From assembly GCF_900220995.1 (NCBI RefSeq), contig NZ_OBQF01000003.1:1-64000 (forward strand): 64,000 nucleotides of DNA, written 5' to 3'. The notes beneath the pieces were generated by a model. It saw nothing but the letters and a program-made list of their open reading frames with translations. It did not search any database and was not told the origin of the DNA. A program made the position numbers and the translations under genes. Below, piece by piece: positions 1 to 8,050 of this stretch. Origin of the DNA: Salinicoccus kekensis. GTDB taxonomy: Bacteria; Bacillota; Bacilli; Staphylococcales; Salinicoccaceae. How positions within the stretch are numbered: position 1 is the first letter of the stretch; each line of letters opens with the position of its first letter.

Positions 1-2
1 AA

Positions 3-89
3 ACGGCTGCAGCGATATTGGACCGCATGGTCCACCATGTAAAGATTTTTAAAATCAAAGGTAAATCATACCGGATGAAACACACTTGA
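3..89 (+). CDS. IstB-like ATP-binding protein, C-terminal fragment
   Basis: Only the last 28 codons are present; the frame is open at the window edge and stops with TGA at 87-89. The fragment contains AAAILDRMVHHVKIFKIKG, which matches the way IstB helpers end (ILDRLxH, then a basic stretch and KGxSxR). In IS21 transposition IstB assists the IstA transposase and uses ATP. The adjacent terminal repeats support the call. The fragment is too short to judge whether the gene is intact. Confidence 0.6.
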   Translation, partial: TAAAILDRMVHHVKIFKIKGKSYRMKHT

Positions 90-108
90 GCTTTCATCTA
101 CACATTGC

Positions 109-169
109 ATTGCCGAAAACCTACAATTTCAAATTGCCGTTAACCTACAATTTTATGTTGCCCTTGACA
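109..169 (+). repeat. IS21 terminal iterons, 24-base period
   Basis: ATTGCCGAAAACCTACAATT begins at 109, the near-identical ATTGCCGTTAACCTACAATT at 133, and a third, partial unit GTTGCCCTTGACA at 157. The period is exactly 24 bases. They are probably the transposase-binding repeats of the element end. Confidence 0.6.
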
Positions 170-479
170 TCTACTAATAAAAGCGTTTATAACAGTACAC
201 TTTTAAGAACAGCTTTAAAACATTTGAAATAGATTAAAATAAACGTTCTTAAATATATAAAAATAGTTTACGAACGTTTAATATTTGGTATATAGTTTTA
301 CTGAAATTTTCAGTTAAACAGTTTGTAGACATGTTTTTCTCTCTTAAATCCTTAATTGATCAGAGTAAGCCCTGACCACATATTAAATATGTGTAACTGC
401 GAATGGAATTCAAAAAAATGTAAGACATCATTATCCTTTCAATAATCGCAGTATAGTTTAATATGTCGAGAGTCAACAT
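170..479. other. AT-rich intergenic region, no gene seen
   Basis: About 310 AT-rich bases between the insertion-sequence end and the terminator of the next gene. No credible reading frame was found. A 9-base inverted repeat (TAAACGTTC at 240-248, GAACGTTTA at 272-280) and a weak cre-like word, AAAGCGTTTATA near 178-189, are visible. It may hold remnants of the insertion target. Confidence 0.5.
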
Positions 480-514
480 AAAGGAACCGTATCGTGTGAC
501 GATACGGTTCCTTT
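480..514 (-). terminator. Intrinsic terminator of the KstD-like gene
   Basis: Perfect 15-bp stem, AAAGGAACCGTATCG against its complement, with a 5-base loop. It lies 48 bases beyond the stop codon on the minus strand. The stem core CCGTATCG recurs in two other terminators of this window. Confidence 0.8.
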
Positions 515-562
515 AAATCATATATTTTTATCTCCTACTGCATTACACGAGTTGCGTTCTCT

Positions 563-2254
563 TCAGTTTGCAACAATGTCTATGTTCTCCTCTGCAATTT
601 CGTCGGCCAATTCGCTCAGGTTTTCTTTAATGTGATTTGCTGATATATAACCGAAGACGGAGGTTGGACCCAGAGTAGAGCCGGGGCCTGGATATACTCG
701 GCCCATTACAGATGCTGAACAGTTACCAGTGGCGTACAATCCTTTCACCGGTTCATTATTACTCAGTGCCCGGCCATATTCATCTGCAACGATGCCGCCC
801 TTTGTACCAAGGTCGCCAGGAAAGATTTTGCAGGCATAAAACGGCCCTTTTTCGATGGCGCCGAGGTTCGGGTTATCATATCTCGGGTCGCCATAATAAT
901 TATCATAGGCGGAATTGCCGCGTCCAAAATCTTCATCGACACCCTTCTCTGCGAAGCCGTTCAATCTTTTTATGGTGGTCTTTAAACCTTCCAAATCAAT
1001 TTCACATTTTTCTGCGAGCTCCTCAATGGTATCTGCTTTAATTAAGAAACCGCTTTCAATTGCCTCCTTAGGTGTCCGTCTTGGGAGCATATCACCGAAC
1101 AGGTACTTATTCCGGTGGCGGCTTTCCATGATCATCCACGAGTGGATCGCCTTGCCGTTCTCTTCTTCCCTTTTAAGGATTGCATGTCCCGCATCCACAT
1201 AAGATTCGGACTCATTGAAATATCTTGAACCGGTACGGTCGACAATCATTGAATGGGGCATGGAACGTTCATAGACCAGGAACTTTTTGGCGCCGTTCTG
1301 ATCGATCGTGGAGGGTCCCCACCAGGCATCATCCAATAACGCCGTATCAAGATTGTGTTTTTGTGCCAGCAGCAGCATATCCCCTGTATTGCCCGGGCTT
1401 GCCGAAGTCCAGTCTGTACCGACATCATGATATTTCTTACGGAGCGCTTCACTATTTTCAAAGCCGCCTCCTGCAAGTATGACGCCTTTACTTTTAATGA
1501 ACGTCGACTGCCCCTCATGTTCCGCCTCTATGCCAATCACTCTGCCATTTTCAATGATAAGATCTTTTATTGGTGTAGAGAGCTTCAAAGTGACGCCTTG
1601 TTCAAGTGCGATCTTCATCAACCTTGAGACCAGGCCTGCGCCGATCGATATCGCCTTTTCCCTTTTCAATTTGTGCTTGAATCCAGTCAGGAACATGCCG
1701 ACGACTGTGGTGAAGTCTTTTGTATTTGTGAAAGCTTTTGGCAAAGATGCAACCTTACCGGAATATAGTGGGATAGGGGCTTCAATCTCCCCTGTTCTTA
1801 AAGTGTTTTTGTATTCACCCAGTTCATTGACATTGAAAATTTTTCCTTCAATGGACCGTCCAATTTTGCCGCCGGGTTTTTCCGGATAGTAATCCGGATA
1901 TAAAGTGCCCGGAACCCACTCCATTCCCAACTCCTCCAAAAACTTGACCATCTTACTCCCGTTCTGTACATAAGAAACTTTCCGTTCATAAGTTGAAGCC
2001 GGTCCTTCATCTTCGATGACTTCCTGCATATACGTCAGCGCTTCTTCTTCACTGTCTTTCAGGCCGGCTTTGATGGATACATGGTTATTTGGAATCCATA
2101 AACCGCCGCCGGAAAGTGCTGAAGAACCTCCCCATACATCCGACTTCTCGACGATGATCGTCTTCAGTCCGTGATTAGCAGCTGTAATCGCTGATATGAT
2201 GCCCCCTGCGCCACTGCCTACAACAACAACATCGTATTCTTCTTGCAAATTCAT
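563..2254 (-). CDS. FAD-dependent oxidoreductase, 3-ketosteroid dehydrogenase/fumarate reductase flavoprotein family
   Basis: 563 residues. The N-terminus has a dinucleotide-binding fold (VVVVGSGAGG at 10-19, followed by the acidic VEKSD). The C-terminus carries GLYATGNCSASVMGR and YPGPGSTLGP, the FAD-contacting end typical of KstD-like and fumarate-reductase-like flavoproteins. Such enzymes introduce or reduce C=C bonds next to a carbonyl. There is no signal peptide and no heme domain, so it should be cytosolic and soluble. It diverges from a TetR regulator whose palindromic operator lies between the two genes, which suggests induction by its substrate or a related compound. Steroid specificity cannot be inferred. 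Confidence 0.85.
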   Translation of the reverse strand: MNLQEEYDVVVVGSGAGGIISAITAANHGLKTIIVEKSDVWGGSSALSGGGLWIPNNHVSIKAGLKDSEEEALTYMQEVIEDEGPASTYERKVSYVQNGSKMVKFLEELGMEWVPGTLYPDYYPEKPGGKIGRSIEGKIFNVNELGEYKNTLRTGEIEAPIPLYSGKVASLPKAFTNTKDFTTVVGMFLTGFKHKLKREKAISIGAGLVSRLMKIALEQGVTLKLSTPIKDLIIENGRVIGIEAEHEGQSTFIKSKGVILAGGGFENSEALRKKYHDVGTDWTSASPGNTGDMLLLAQKHNLDTALLDDAWWGPSTIDQNGAKKFLVYERSMPHSMIVDRTGSRYFNESESYVDAGHAILKREEENGKAIHSWMIMESRHRNKYLFGDMLPRRTPKEAIESGFLIKADTIEELAEKCEIDLEGLKTTIKRLNGFAEKGVDEDFGRGNSAYDNYYGDPRYDNPNLGAIEKGPFYACKIFPGDLGTKGGIVADEYGRALSNNEPVKGLYATGNCSASVMGRVYPGPGSTLGPTSVFGYISANHIKENLSELADEIAEENIDIVAN

Positions 2255-2357
2255 TAAAACATCCCCTTATCTTGTTATTATTTATTGATGATTCTATGGT
2301 AGGCTGAGAAAGTGAACTGCTAATTATTAAGTGCAACTATATACAACCCAATTATAA

Positions 2358-2371
2358 TACACACGTGTGTA
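2358..2371. promoter_or_regulatory. Candidate TetR operator, 14-bp palindrome
   Basis: TACACACGTGTGTA is a perfect palindrome between the divergent flavoprotein and TetR genes. A minus-strand TATAAT (2356-2351) lies directly next to it, so a bound repressor would block the flavoprotein promoter. Assignment to the neighbouring TetR is inferred from position. Confidence 0.55.
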
Positions 2372-2428
2372 ATAAGAAAGAGTTATTAGAAAATTCAATA
2401 AAATTATTTATTAGGAGAATCAGGATAA

Positions 2429-2986
2429 ATGACTGAGGATTTACGGGTGATAAAAACAAAAAAGAACTTACGGACCGCATTTATCCGATTACTTGATGAA
2501 AAAACCTTGGACAAAATCAATGTTTCGGAACTGTGCAGAACAGCCGGGATCACAAGGAAAACTTTTTATCTTCACTATGAAAACATCACAATATATTTTG
2601 AAGGAATTATCGAAGATCTACTCGATGAGATAGAGAGCGCCATGAAAAGGACGACAGATCACCGGTTGATGAAAAATGAACGATTGAACCCTAAAATGAT
2701 TTATATCTTTGAACATATCTATGAAAATAAAGAAATTTATCAAATCGTTTTCAGTGAAAATTCAAGATTCACTTACTATGCTATGTTTTACGACCGCATC
2801 AAAAAACTCGTAAGGAATTCAATGGAGGCAATCGGTATAGAAGAAATAAATGAGTTTGAGGTGTCTTACCAGGCGAATGCAATATTGGGAGTCATTATGG
2901 AGTGGAGCCATAACGGATTCCAAGACTCTGTTGAGGAGATGAATGATATCCTGTTCAGCATATTGAAGAGATACAGAGTCTATTAG
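2429..2986 (+). CDS. TetR/AcrR family transcriptional regulator
   Basis: 185 residues. The N-terminal TetR DNA-binding domain covers about residues 8-55, with the helix-turn-helix around VSELCRTAGITRKTFYLHYE. The C-terminal ligand domain is helical and diverged. It is transcribed away from the KstD-like flavoprotein gene and probably represses it and itself. It is clearly paralogous to the TetR at 9683-10246: both start with DLRVIKTK and share the C-terminal pattern ANAI-G, W, NGF. The start is chosen from AGGAGAAT upstream; no alternative in-frame start is close. Confidence 0.85.
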   Translation: MTEDLRVIKTKKNLRTAFIRLLDEKTLDKINVSELCRTAGITRKTFYLHYENITIYFEGIIEDLLDEIESAMKRTTDHRLMKNERLNPKMIYIFEHIYENKEIYQIVFSENSRFTYYAMFYDRIKKLVRNSMEAIGIEEINEFEVSYQANAILGVIMEWSHNGFQDSVEEMNDILFSILKRYRVY

Positions 2987-3107
2987 CATTTTAGTTTTGT
3001 CTATAAAATAAAGAAGCTCCTGTGAATGTCGATATCTAGGGTTTTATTGTGTAACCGATAATATATTTATGACACAAAGGCTTTGTGTTGAGTTATAGAC
3101 TAAAATG
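2987..3107. repeat. Nested inverted repeat after the TetR gene
   Basis: The left arm reads CATTTTAG, TTTT, then GTCTATAA (2987-3006). The right arm reads TTATAGAC then TAAAATG (3093-3107), so the arms match apart from a short insertion. Inside lies a smaller hairpin, ACACAAAG/CTTTGTGT (3072-3088). It may be a complex terminator or a small palindromic mobile remnant. It has no reading frame. Confidence 0.5.
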
Positions 3108-3273
3108 TTTTTATTTCTCACTAATTTTCTGTTACATTATTTTAATGACTGCAATGTAGAGAGGTGTGCCCTCGCCGTGGGAAGGAACATCATCCATGAT
3201 TGAAGATTTAAAAACTCCTGCAGCCATGGTATAATATTACATTGAGATACAACGAAGATTAATTAAGAATAGG
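3108..3273. other. Intergenic region with possible short-RNA promoter
   Basis: No protein gene is seen. A TATAAT at 3230-3235 lies about 50 bases before the terminator at 3274, so a transcript of roughly 55-60 bases is conceivable. The -35 region (TTTAAA, 17 bases upstream) is poor. The stretch may instead be the leader of the downstream gene. Confidence 0.3.
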
Positions 3274-3298
3274 AGCAACTCGAAAGAGTTGCTTTTTT
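3274..3298 (+). terminator. Intrinsic terminator before the TVP38-like gene
   Basis: AGCAACTC, GAAA tetraloop, GAGTTGCT, then six T. It ends 82 bases before the next start codon. It could terminate the TetR transcript, a short RNA, or act as an attenuator for the downstream gene. Confidence 0.8.
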
Positions 3299-3380
3299 AT
3301 CTATCAGCTTCAGAATAAGAAAATGATTAATTAAATGCATACAAGACATGATGTAAACCCAAGACGAAAGAGGGAAATTT

Positions 3381-4082
3381 ATGAGTTCGGGCGAAGATAG
3401 CAATAAAATATTTTCCATAAATTCAATAGTATCGCTGGCTACCCTGGTCGTAATCGTAGCTGTGCTGTTATGGGTGAGCTTCAATATGAACCCGCCGCCA
3501 CCGGAGGAAATGCGCGAGATCATACTCAGCTACGGTTGGGCCGGGTGGCTGGTGTTCCTTGGAATCATCACAGCGCTTGCCGTCACCCCGATTCCCATAG
3601 CGGTGACTGCCGTGGTGGCGGGCTCCCTCTATGGTGTGATTGGCGGGACGATGCTCTCCCTGACCGGGGTGGTGATCGGCTCCTGGATCGGCTATTGGCT
3701 GGCTCGTGCTCTGGGTAAACGCCTCACCTTCCGGCTCCTGGGACGCCATGCTTCACTGGTGGAGGATTACCTCAGCAATGCAGGCTTCTGGGCGATGTGT
3801 ACCGTGAGGTTGATGCCCGCCCTGCCCTACTGGCCGGTGAATTACGGTGCCGGAGCCTTGGGGATAGGGCAGTATACATTCATCTCCGCGACTTTCCTGG
3901 CCTCCCTCCCCGGCCAGATCTCCCTGGTGGCTTTAGGTGCTTTTGTAGTGAATCCCACAGTGTTCAATGGTGCAGTGGTAGTCATCGCGTGGCTCGCGGT
4001 ATTGGCTTTGACGTGGGTCTCCTACCGCTACTGGCGCAGCACGGAATCTGATAAAAACGATGCAGAAGCGACAGAGGAATAG
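3381..4082 (+). CDS. TVP38/TMEM64 family membrane protein (VTT domain)
   Basis: 233 residues with about six hydrophobic segments. The VTT (SNARE-associated) domain runs from about residue 60 to 190, with TPIPIAVTAVVAGSLYG early and RLMPALPYWPVNYGAGALG in the middle, the conserved family core. DedA/TVP38 proteins are thought to act in lipid or polyprenyl-phosphate transport. The start has AAAGAGGGAAA upstream. The body of the gene is strikingly GC-rich (40 of 60 bases at 3601-3660, 37 of 60 at 3661-3720) compared with neighbours (27 of 60 at 4741-4800), which suggests acquisition from a high-GC donor. The first 30 codons have ordinary composition. Confidence 0.85.
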   Translation: MSSGEDSNKIFSINSIVSLATLVVIVAVLLWVSFNMNPPPPEEMREIILSYGWAGWLVFLGIITALAVTPIPIAVTAVVAGSLYGVIGGTMLSLTGVVIGSWIGYWLARALGKRLTFRLLGRHASLVEDYLSNAGFWAMCTVRLMPALPYWPVNYGAGALGIGQYTFISATFLASLPGQISLVALGAFVVNPTVFNGAVVVIAWLAVLALTWVSYRYWRSTESDKNDAEATEE

Positions 4083-4157
4083 ATGAATGACGTGTATTTC
4101 ATCCCGGTGGATAATAAAAAAATCGCAGCATTATAAATGGGAATTGAGAGAGTTAAA

Positions 4158-4187
4158 AAGAGTCCACCCAATTTTGGATGGACTCTT
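4158..4187 (-). terminator. Intrinsic terminator of the Gfo/Idh gene
   Basis: AAGAGTCCA pairs with TGGACTCTT; on the minus strand the stem is followed by TTTTTAA. It lies just beyond the stop of the minus-strand oxidoreductase gene and opposes read-through from the TVP38-like gene. Confidence 0.75.
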
Positions 4188-4235
4188 CTTGATGGATTTG
4201 AACATACAGCCCCGGTAATAAATGAATTACAGAAT

Positions 4236-5345
4236 TTATTCGACCGGCTGCTTTTCACCTGCTGCATCAGCCTTTTCAATGGCGTCCAGCAATTTATGGT
4301 TTTTGATGGCATCTGTAAAGTCTGAAGCTAAATGGGTGCCGTCCCGAAGGTCTTTCGCAAATTGCAGATAAACCCGTCCAACGTTATGATAATGGCCTTC
4401 AGGTATTTGGGAAGAAGATTCAAAGTATTCCTCCGGCACTTTCAATTCCCGAAGTTCGGTTTCATCTCCTGTTGCTCCATACACTTTCAGGTTATCAGCC
4501 ATTTGAGCCTGCCCGTGATTTGAAGTTAAAACCAGTTCTCCTTCGCTGCCCCTGATCGTCCACTGTAAATTTTCGCCGCGTGATACGCCGCCATGGTAGT
4601 GAACACTCATCATTGCGCCACTTTCCAGCGTACCGAAAAATGCGACCTGGTCAGGCGTTGTTTTATTTACTGTTTCGCCTGTTTCCTGTATGGTAGTCTC
4701 CGGTATCCGTACGGCTGTTTCAGCAGATACATGCTTGATGTCCCCCAGCATGTACATCATTGCATCCACTGTATGCATGATTGCGATTGACAGCATATTC
4801 ACACCATTATCATCATCCAATATATAGGCATTAGACTGGTCTATCACATCTCCCCAGGCCATTCCGGAACCTACCATTGACGTACCCGACAACTCACCGA
4901 TATAGCCATCATTGATTAAGTCGCGTAGATATTTGAACACTGGATTAAAACGTGCCTGCAGGCCAATTACAGTACGTACATTTGCTTCTTCAGCCTGCTT
5001 TGCGAGCTCCAAAGATTCTTCGAGACCTTTACCGAGCGGCCACTCGCAGTACACCATTTTCCCGGCATCGATTGCTTCTGATACGACCTCATAGTGATTT
5101 GGTAATTTTATCGCCACCACTACGAGATCAACTTCGGGGTGATTAATCAGATCTGTGTTGTTATCATAAGCAGGCACCCCGAATTCTTTTTCAGCTGCTT
5201 TTGCTGATTCGGGACGGCTTGTACTGACAGCTTTAAGTTCATAATGCTCCGGTAATGCCTGTAGTGCAGGAATATGTGCTGCAACGGCCCACCCCGGGTT
5301 CAACGGGCTTGCACCCACTATGCCGACCCCAATTTTCTTCTCCAT
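4236..5345 (-). CDS. Gfo/Idh/MocA family oxidoreductase, Gal80-like
   Basis: 369 residues. An N-terminal NAD(P) fold contains VGIVGASPLNPGW, and VVVAIKLPNHYEV precedes the usual catalytic loop. Most family members carry EKP there; here the loop is VYCEWPLGK, so the lysine of the EKP motif is replaced by tryptophan, as in Gal80-type proteins. The C-terminal alpha/beta domain is complete. It may be a sugar dehydrogenase with altered chemistry or a sensor-type relative. It diverges from an Lrp/AsnC regulator. No sugar kinase or transporter lies alongside, so the substrate is unknown. Confidence 0.85.
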   Translation of the reverse strand: MEKKIGVGIVGASPLNPGWAVAAHIPALQALPEHYELKAVSTSRPESAKAAEKEFGVPAYDNNTDLINHPEVDLVVVAIKLPNHYEVVSEAIDAGKMVYCEWPLGKGLEESLELAKQAEEANVRTVIGLQARFNPVFKYLRDLINDGYIGELSGTSMVGSGMAWGDVIDQSNAYILDDDNGVNMLSIAIMHTVDAMMYMLGDIKHVSAETAVRIPETTIQETGETVNKTTPDQVAFFGTLESGAMMSVHYHGGVSRGENLQWTIRGSEGELVLTSNHGQAQMADNLKVYGATGDETELRELKVPEEYFESSSQIPEGHYHNVGRVYLQFAKDLRDGTHLASDFTDAIKNHKLLDAIEKADAAGEKQPVE

Positions 5346-5564
5346 CTCTAATTACCTCGCTTTTTATGTTTGTATCCTCAACCATTCATTTTAAAGAAGT
5401 GCGTTGGACTCATAAACGTTTCTGCTTAGGAACAGGTCACAACAACAACTGATAATGAAATTTCCCGGAGCGGGACCGACGTCAAGCATGTGTAAGATAC
5501 TTTTTTGACACGGTTGAATCGTATATAATGTACCAAACATATAATCATGAAAGGAATAAATGAA

Positions 5565-5975
5565 ATGATTGATCATACAGACCAGGAAATACTGGATATA
5601 CTGTCGGAGAACAGCCGCATTTCCATGAAGGAACTTGGGGAAAGGGTGCATCTGACCGGGGCTGCGGCTGCCGCACGTGTCATGAAGCTTCTCGATAACG
5701 GCGTGATTACAAGCTGCAGCATCGAAGTGAATCAGATGAAGATCGGCTACCCGGTCCATGCTTTCATCAATATAATGATACCCGGCATCACTCATCAAAA
5801 CTATCTTGAATTTTTAAATGAATATCCTCAATTTGTCATCAATAACTATAAGGTGAGCGGAGAGGGATGCTATTTACTGGAGTCACGTTTCCCCTCAAAT
5901 GAAGTGTTGGACCAATTTTTGACGGACTTAAACAAATACGCAAATTACAAACTTTCCATCGTGATCGGCAAGTAA
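5565..5975 (+). CDS. Lrp/AsnC family transcriptional regulator
   Basis: 136 residues from the chosen ATG. The frame opens 18 bases earlier, but AAGGA at 5551-5555 sits 9 bases before this ATG, and the protein then begins MIDHTDQEILDIL as Lrp proteins do. The helix-turn-helix covers about residues 5-50 (ISMKELGERVHLTGAAAAAR). The rest is the RAM ligand-binding domain. A TATAAT lies at 5524-5529. It faces away from the Gfo/Idh gene and is followed by an LLM flavin monooxygenase. Target and ligand are not apparent. Confidence 0.88.
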   Translation: MIDHTDQEILDILSENSRISMKELGERVHLTGAAAAARVMKLLDNGVITSCSIEVNQMKIGYPVHAFINIMIPGITHQNYLEFLNEYPQFVINNYKVSGEGCYLLESRFPSNEVLDQFLTDLNKYANYKLSIVIGK

Positions 5976-6091
5976 TTTTAGTACACTTTAAAAAATAAAC
6001 TAAAACCTTATAATCTCTTTAATTGTTCTATGTAATATTCCACTTCAAATCTCTATCATTATAAATACAGAATAATTCAGAGGTGGAATTT

Positions 6092-7093
6092 ATGAAAAAG
6101 TATGATTTATCTATGTTATCCGTAGCACCCTTAAGACAGGGTGAGACGATGAAACAGGGAATTAGCAATGCACTGAATCTTGCGCAGGCTGCAGAAAAGC
6201 AAGGTTATAAGCGCATCTGGTTTGCAGAGCATCATAATCACGATGCCTATGCGAGCTCGGCAACCGTGAACATCGTTCAGCATATACTGAATAATACAGA
6301 AAGCATCCGTGTCGGTGCAGGCGGAATCATGCTGCCAAACCACTCTCCATTGCTTGTGGCTGAACAATTTGGAACGCTTGAGACCATCTATCCAGATCGG
6401 GTGGATCTGGCACTGGGGCGTGCGCCGGGCACAGATTCACAGACAGCGGATGTCATCCGCCGTTCAAATCATAATGGCGTGTTTTTATTTGAAAAAGAGG
6501 TTGGCCACATTTTACGTTACCTCGGTAATGAAGATGAGCAGGAGCAGGTACGTGCCTATCCTGGCCGCGATACAAATGTGCCTTTATATATTCTCGGTTC
6601 TTCGTCCGCCTCTGCATCAATCGCTGCCAATCTCGGACTGCCGTATGCATTCGGCGCCCAGTTTTCCCCGGCGTCCATGGCCGAATCGCTGAGCATCTAC
6701 CGAAGAAACTTCAAGCCGTCCAAATATTTAAAAGAACCATATGTGATGGCATGCATTAACGTGGTTGCCGCGGATTCAACAGAAGAAGCTGAATTTATTT
6801 CATCGACACTGCTGCAGGTATACATTGATATTTACACGAATAACTTGAGCAAGCTGATTCCGCCGGTTGAGAATTTTATTGATACATTATCACCGTCGGA
6901 ACTGAACATCATCCGTCACCGTCTCGGCTATACCATTATGGGGGACAAAGACCGGATCAAGCGCGAATTGGTGGAGTTCCAGGAAATGTTCCAGGCGGAT
7001 GAAATCATTGCCCTCACTAATATTTATGACACCGACAGCGAAATTCGATCCTATGAAATCATGAAAGAAGTTTCTGATGACCTGAATCACTAG
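6092..7093 (+). CDS. LLM class flavin-dependent oxidoreductase
   Basis: 333 residues from ATG 6092. A GTG nine bases earlier is part of the ribosome-binding site AGAGGTGG and is rejected as start. The luciferase-like barrel shows FAEHHNHDAYASSATVN, VGAGGIMLPNHSPLLVAEQF and RVDLALGRAPGTD, all typical of the bacterial group-1 luciferase-like proteins (MsnO8 type). These use reduced FMN from a separate reductase to oxidise small organic molecules. It is a paralogue of the protein at 58667-59668. It stands alone, with its own terminator. Confidence 0.87.
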   Translation: MKKYDLSMLSVAPLRQGETMKQGISNALNLAQAAEKQGYKRIWFAEHHNHDAYASSATVNIVQHILNNTESIRVGAGGIMLPNHSPLLVAEQFGTLETIYPDRVDLALGRAPGTDSQTADVIRRSNHNGVFLFEKEVGHILRYLGNEDEQEQVRAYPGRDTNVPLYILGSSSASASIAANLGLPYAFGAQFSPASMAESLSIYRRNFKPSKYLKEPYVMACINVVAADSTEEAEFISSTLLQVYIDIYTNNLSKLIPPVENFIDTLSPSELNIIRHRLGYTIMGDKDRIKRELVEFQEMFQADEIIALTNIYDTDSEIRSYEIMKEVSDDLNH

Positions 7094-7102
7094 CAGAAAT
7101 AC

Positions 7103-7142
7103 AAAAGTCTTTAGTCCTTTGAAAAGGATTGAAGACTTTTTA
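7103..7142. terminator. Intrinsic terminator after LLM gene
   Basis: AAAAGTCTTTAGTCCTTT pairs with AAAGGATTGAAGACTTTT across a 2-base gap that would open to a larger loop, then a T-run. It follows the stop codon at 7093. Confidence 0.8.
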
Positions 7143-7274
7143 TTATTCAATTTCACTGTTTTCTCCTCAATCCGCTGTTTATCCCATCATCAATATAGAA
7201 GGCAAATGAAAAGCTGCAGTTTAAAGTGATATGATGAACCTAATCCTAGTAATTGAAAAAGGCGGTTACTTATA

Positions 7275-7895
7275 ATGAATATTTTAATTTTAGGCGCGAC
7301 CGGCCGTACCGGCAGCCATATACTGAAGTCTGCACTGGATGATGGTCATCAGGTGACTGCCCTCGTGAGGGATGCGGATAAAATCCAGGTGGAAAGCAGC
7401 AAGTTAACGGTGATGGAAGGCAATGCACTGGATAAATCAGCTATAGAGAATGCGGCAGCGGGCATGGATGTTGTGATCAGTGCACTCGGGACAGACGGGA
7501 CGACCACGCTTTCTGAGACCATGCCCTTTATTGTTGAAACAATGGAAGAAGCGGGGAGTAAAAGGATCATCACCATCGGGACTGCAGGAATCCTGGAAAG
7601 CAGGACCGAACCCGGCAAATTACGCTACCAATCCAATGAATCAAAGAGGAGGACCACGCGTGCGGCAAAGGAGCATCACAAAGTCTACGAGCTGCTTGAA
7701 AAATCCGAACTGGATTGGACGATTGTCTGCCCCACTTACCTGCCGGATGGTGAATATACGGGTGAATACCGGGTGGAAAAGGACTTTCTTCCTGAAGACG
7801 GGAAAATGATCTCCGTCCCCGATACGGCGGAATTTGCATACATGCAGATTGAAGATGACAGATTCATGAAGTCACGCGTCGGTATCGCTTATTGA
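7275..7895 (+). CDS. NAD(P)H-binding atypical short-chain reductase (NmrA/YwnB-like)
   Basis: 206 residues. The glycine motif LGATGRTGSHIL at 7-18 lies in an N-terminal Rossmann fold; VVISALGTDG and TIGTAGI follow at the expected strand ends. It ends without a long substrate domain. Such small reductases (NmrA-like, biliverdin-reductase-B type) bind NADP(H), and many have unknown substrates. The start has AAAGGCGG upstream. No operon partner is present; a terminator follows. Substrate unknown. Confidence 0.85.
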   Translation: MNILILGATGRTGSHILKSALDDGHQVTALVRDADKIQVESSKLTVMEGNALDKSAIENAAAGMDVVISALGTDGTTTLSETMPFIVETMEEAGSKRIITIGTAGILESRTEPGKLRYQSNESKRRTTRAAKEHHKVYELLEKSELDWTIVCPTYLPDGEYTGEYRVEKDFLPEDGKMISVPDTAEFAYMQIEDDRFMKSRVGIAY

Positions 7896-7963
7896 TGTTT
7901 TGTTAAGTATTGTGCTTCATTAATTACAATTACCGCGACGTTTAAATAATTAGGAACCCGGAC

Positions 7964-7998
7964 AAAAACACCGTATCGCCATGCGATACGGTGTTTTT
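7964..7998. terminator. Bidirectional terminator, CCGTATCG-type stem
   Basis: Perfect 16-bp stem, AAAAACACCGTATCGC against GCGATACGGTGTTTTT, with a 3-base loop and T-runs in both directions. It serves the reductase gene and the toxin gene, which converge on it. Confidence 0.88.
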
Positions 7999-8050
7999 AT
8001 GATCTTTAAGATGCGTGCCATGCATCAATTAAATAATTTTGAGAGTTCAT

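Larger units (their letters stand above)
1..169 (+). mobile_element. Right end of an IS21-family insertion sequence (partial)
   Basis: The window opens inside a reading frame that ends at 89 and resembles the C-terminus of IstB, the ATP-binding transposition helper of IS21 elements. It is followed by an 80-base non-coding tail with three copies of a TTGCC-starting unit at a 24-base period, ending in CCCTTGACA near 169. Multiple subterminal repeats and a terminal CA are usual for IS21 ends. The rest of the element (istA and the left end) lies outside the window, so the exact boundary and target duplication cannot be fixed. Confidence 0.65.

Noticed and set aside
178-191. cre-like word AAAGCGTTTATA beside the IS end
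   Set aside because: About 12 of 14 matches, and no plus-strand gene follows; probably chance in AT-rich DNA.
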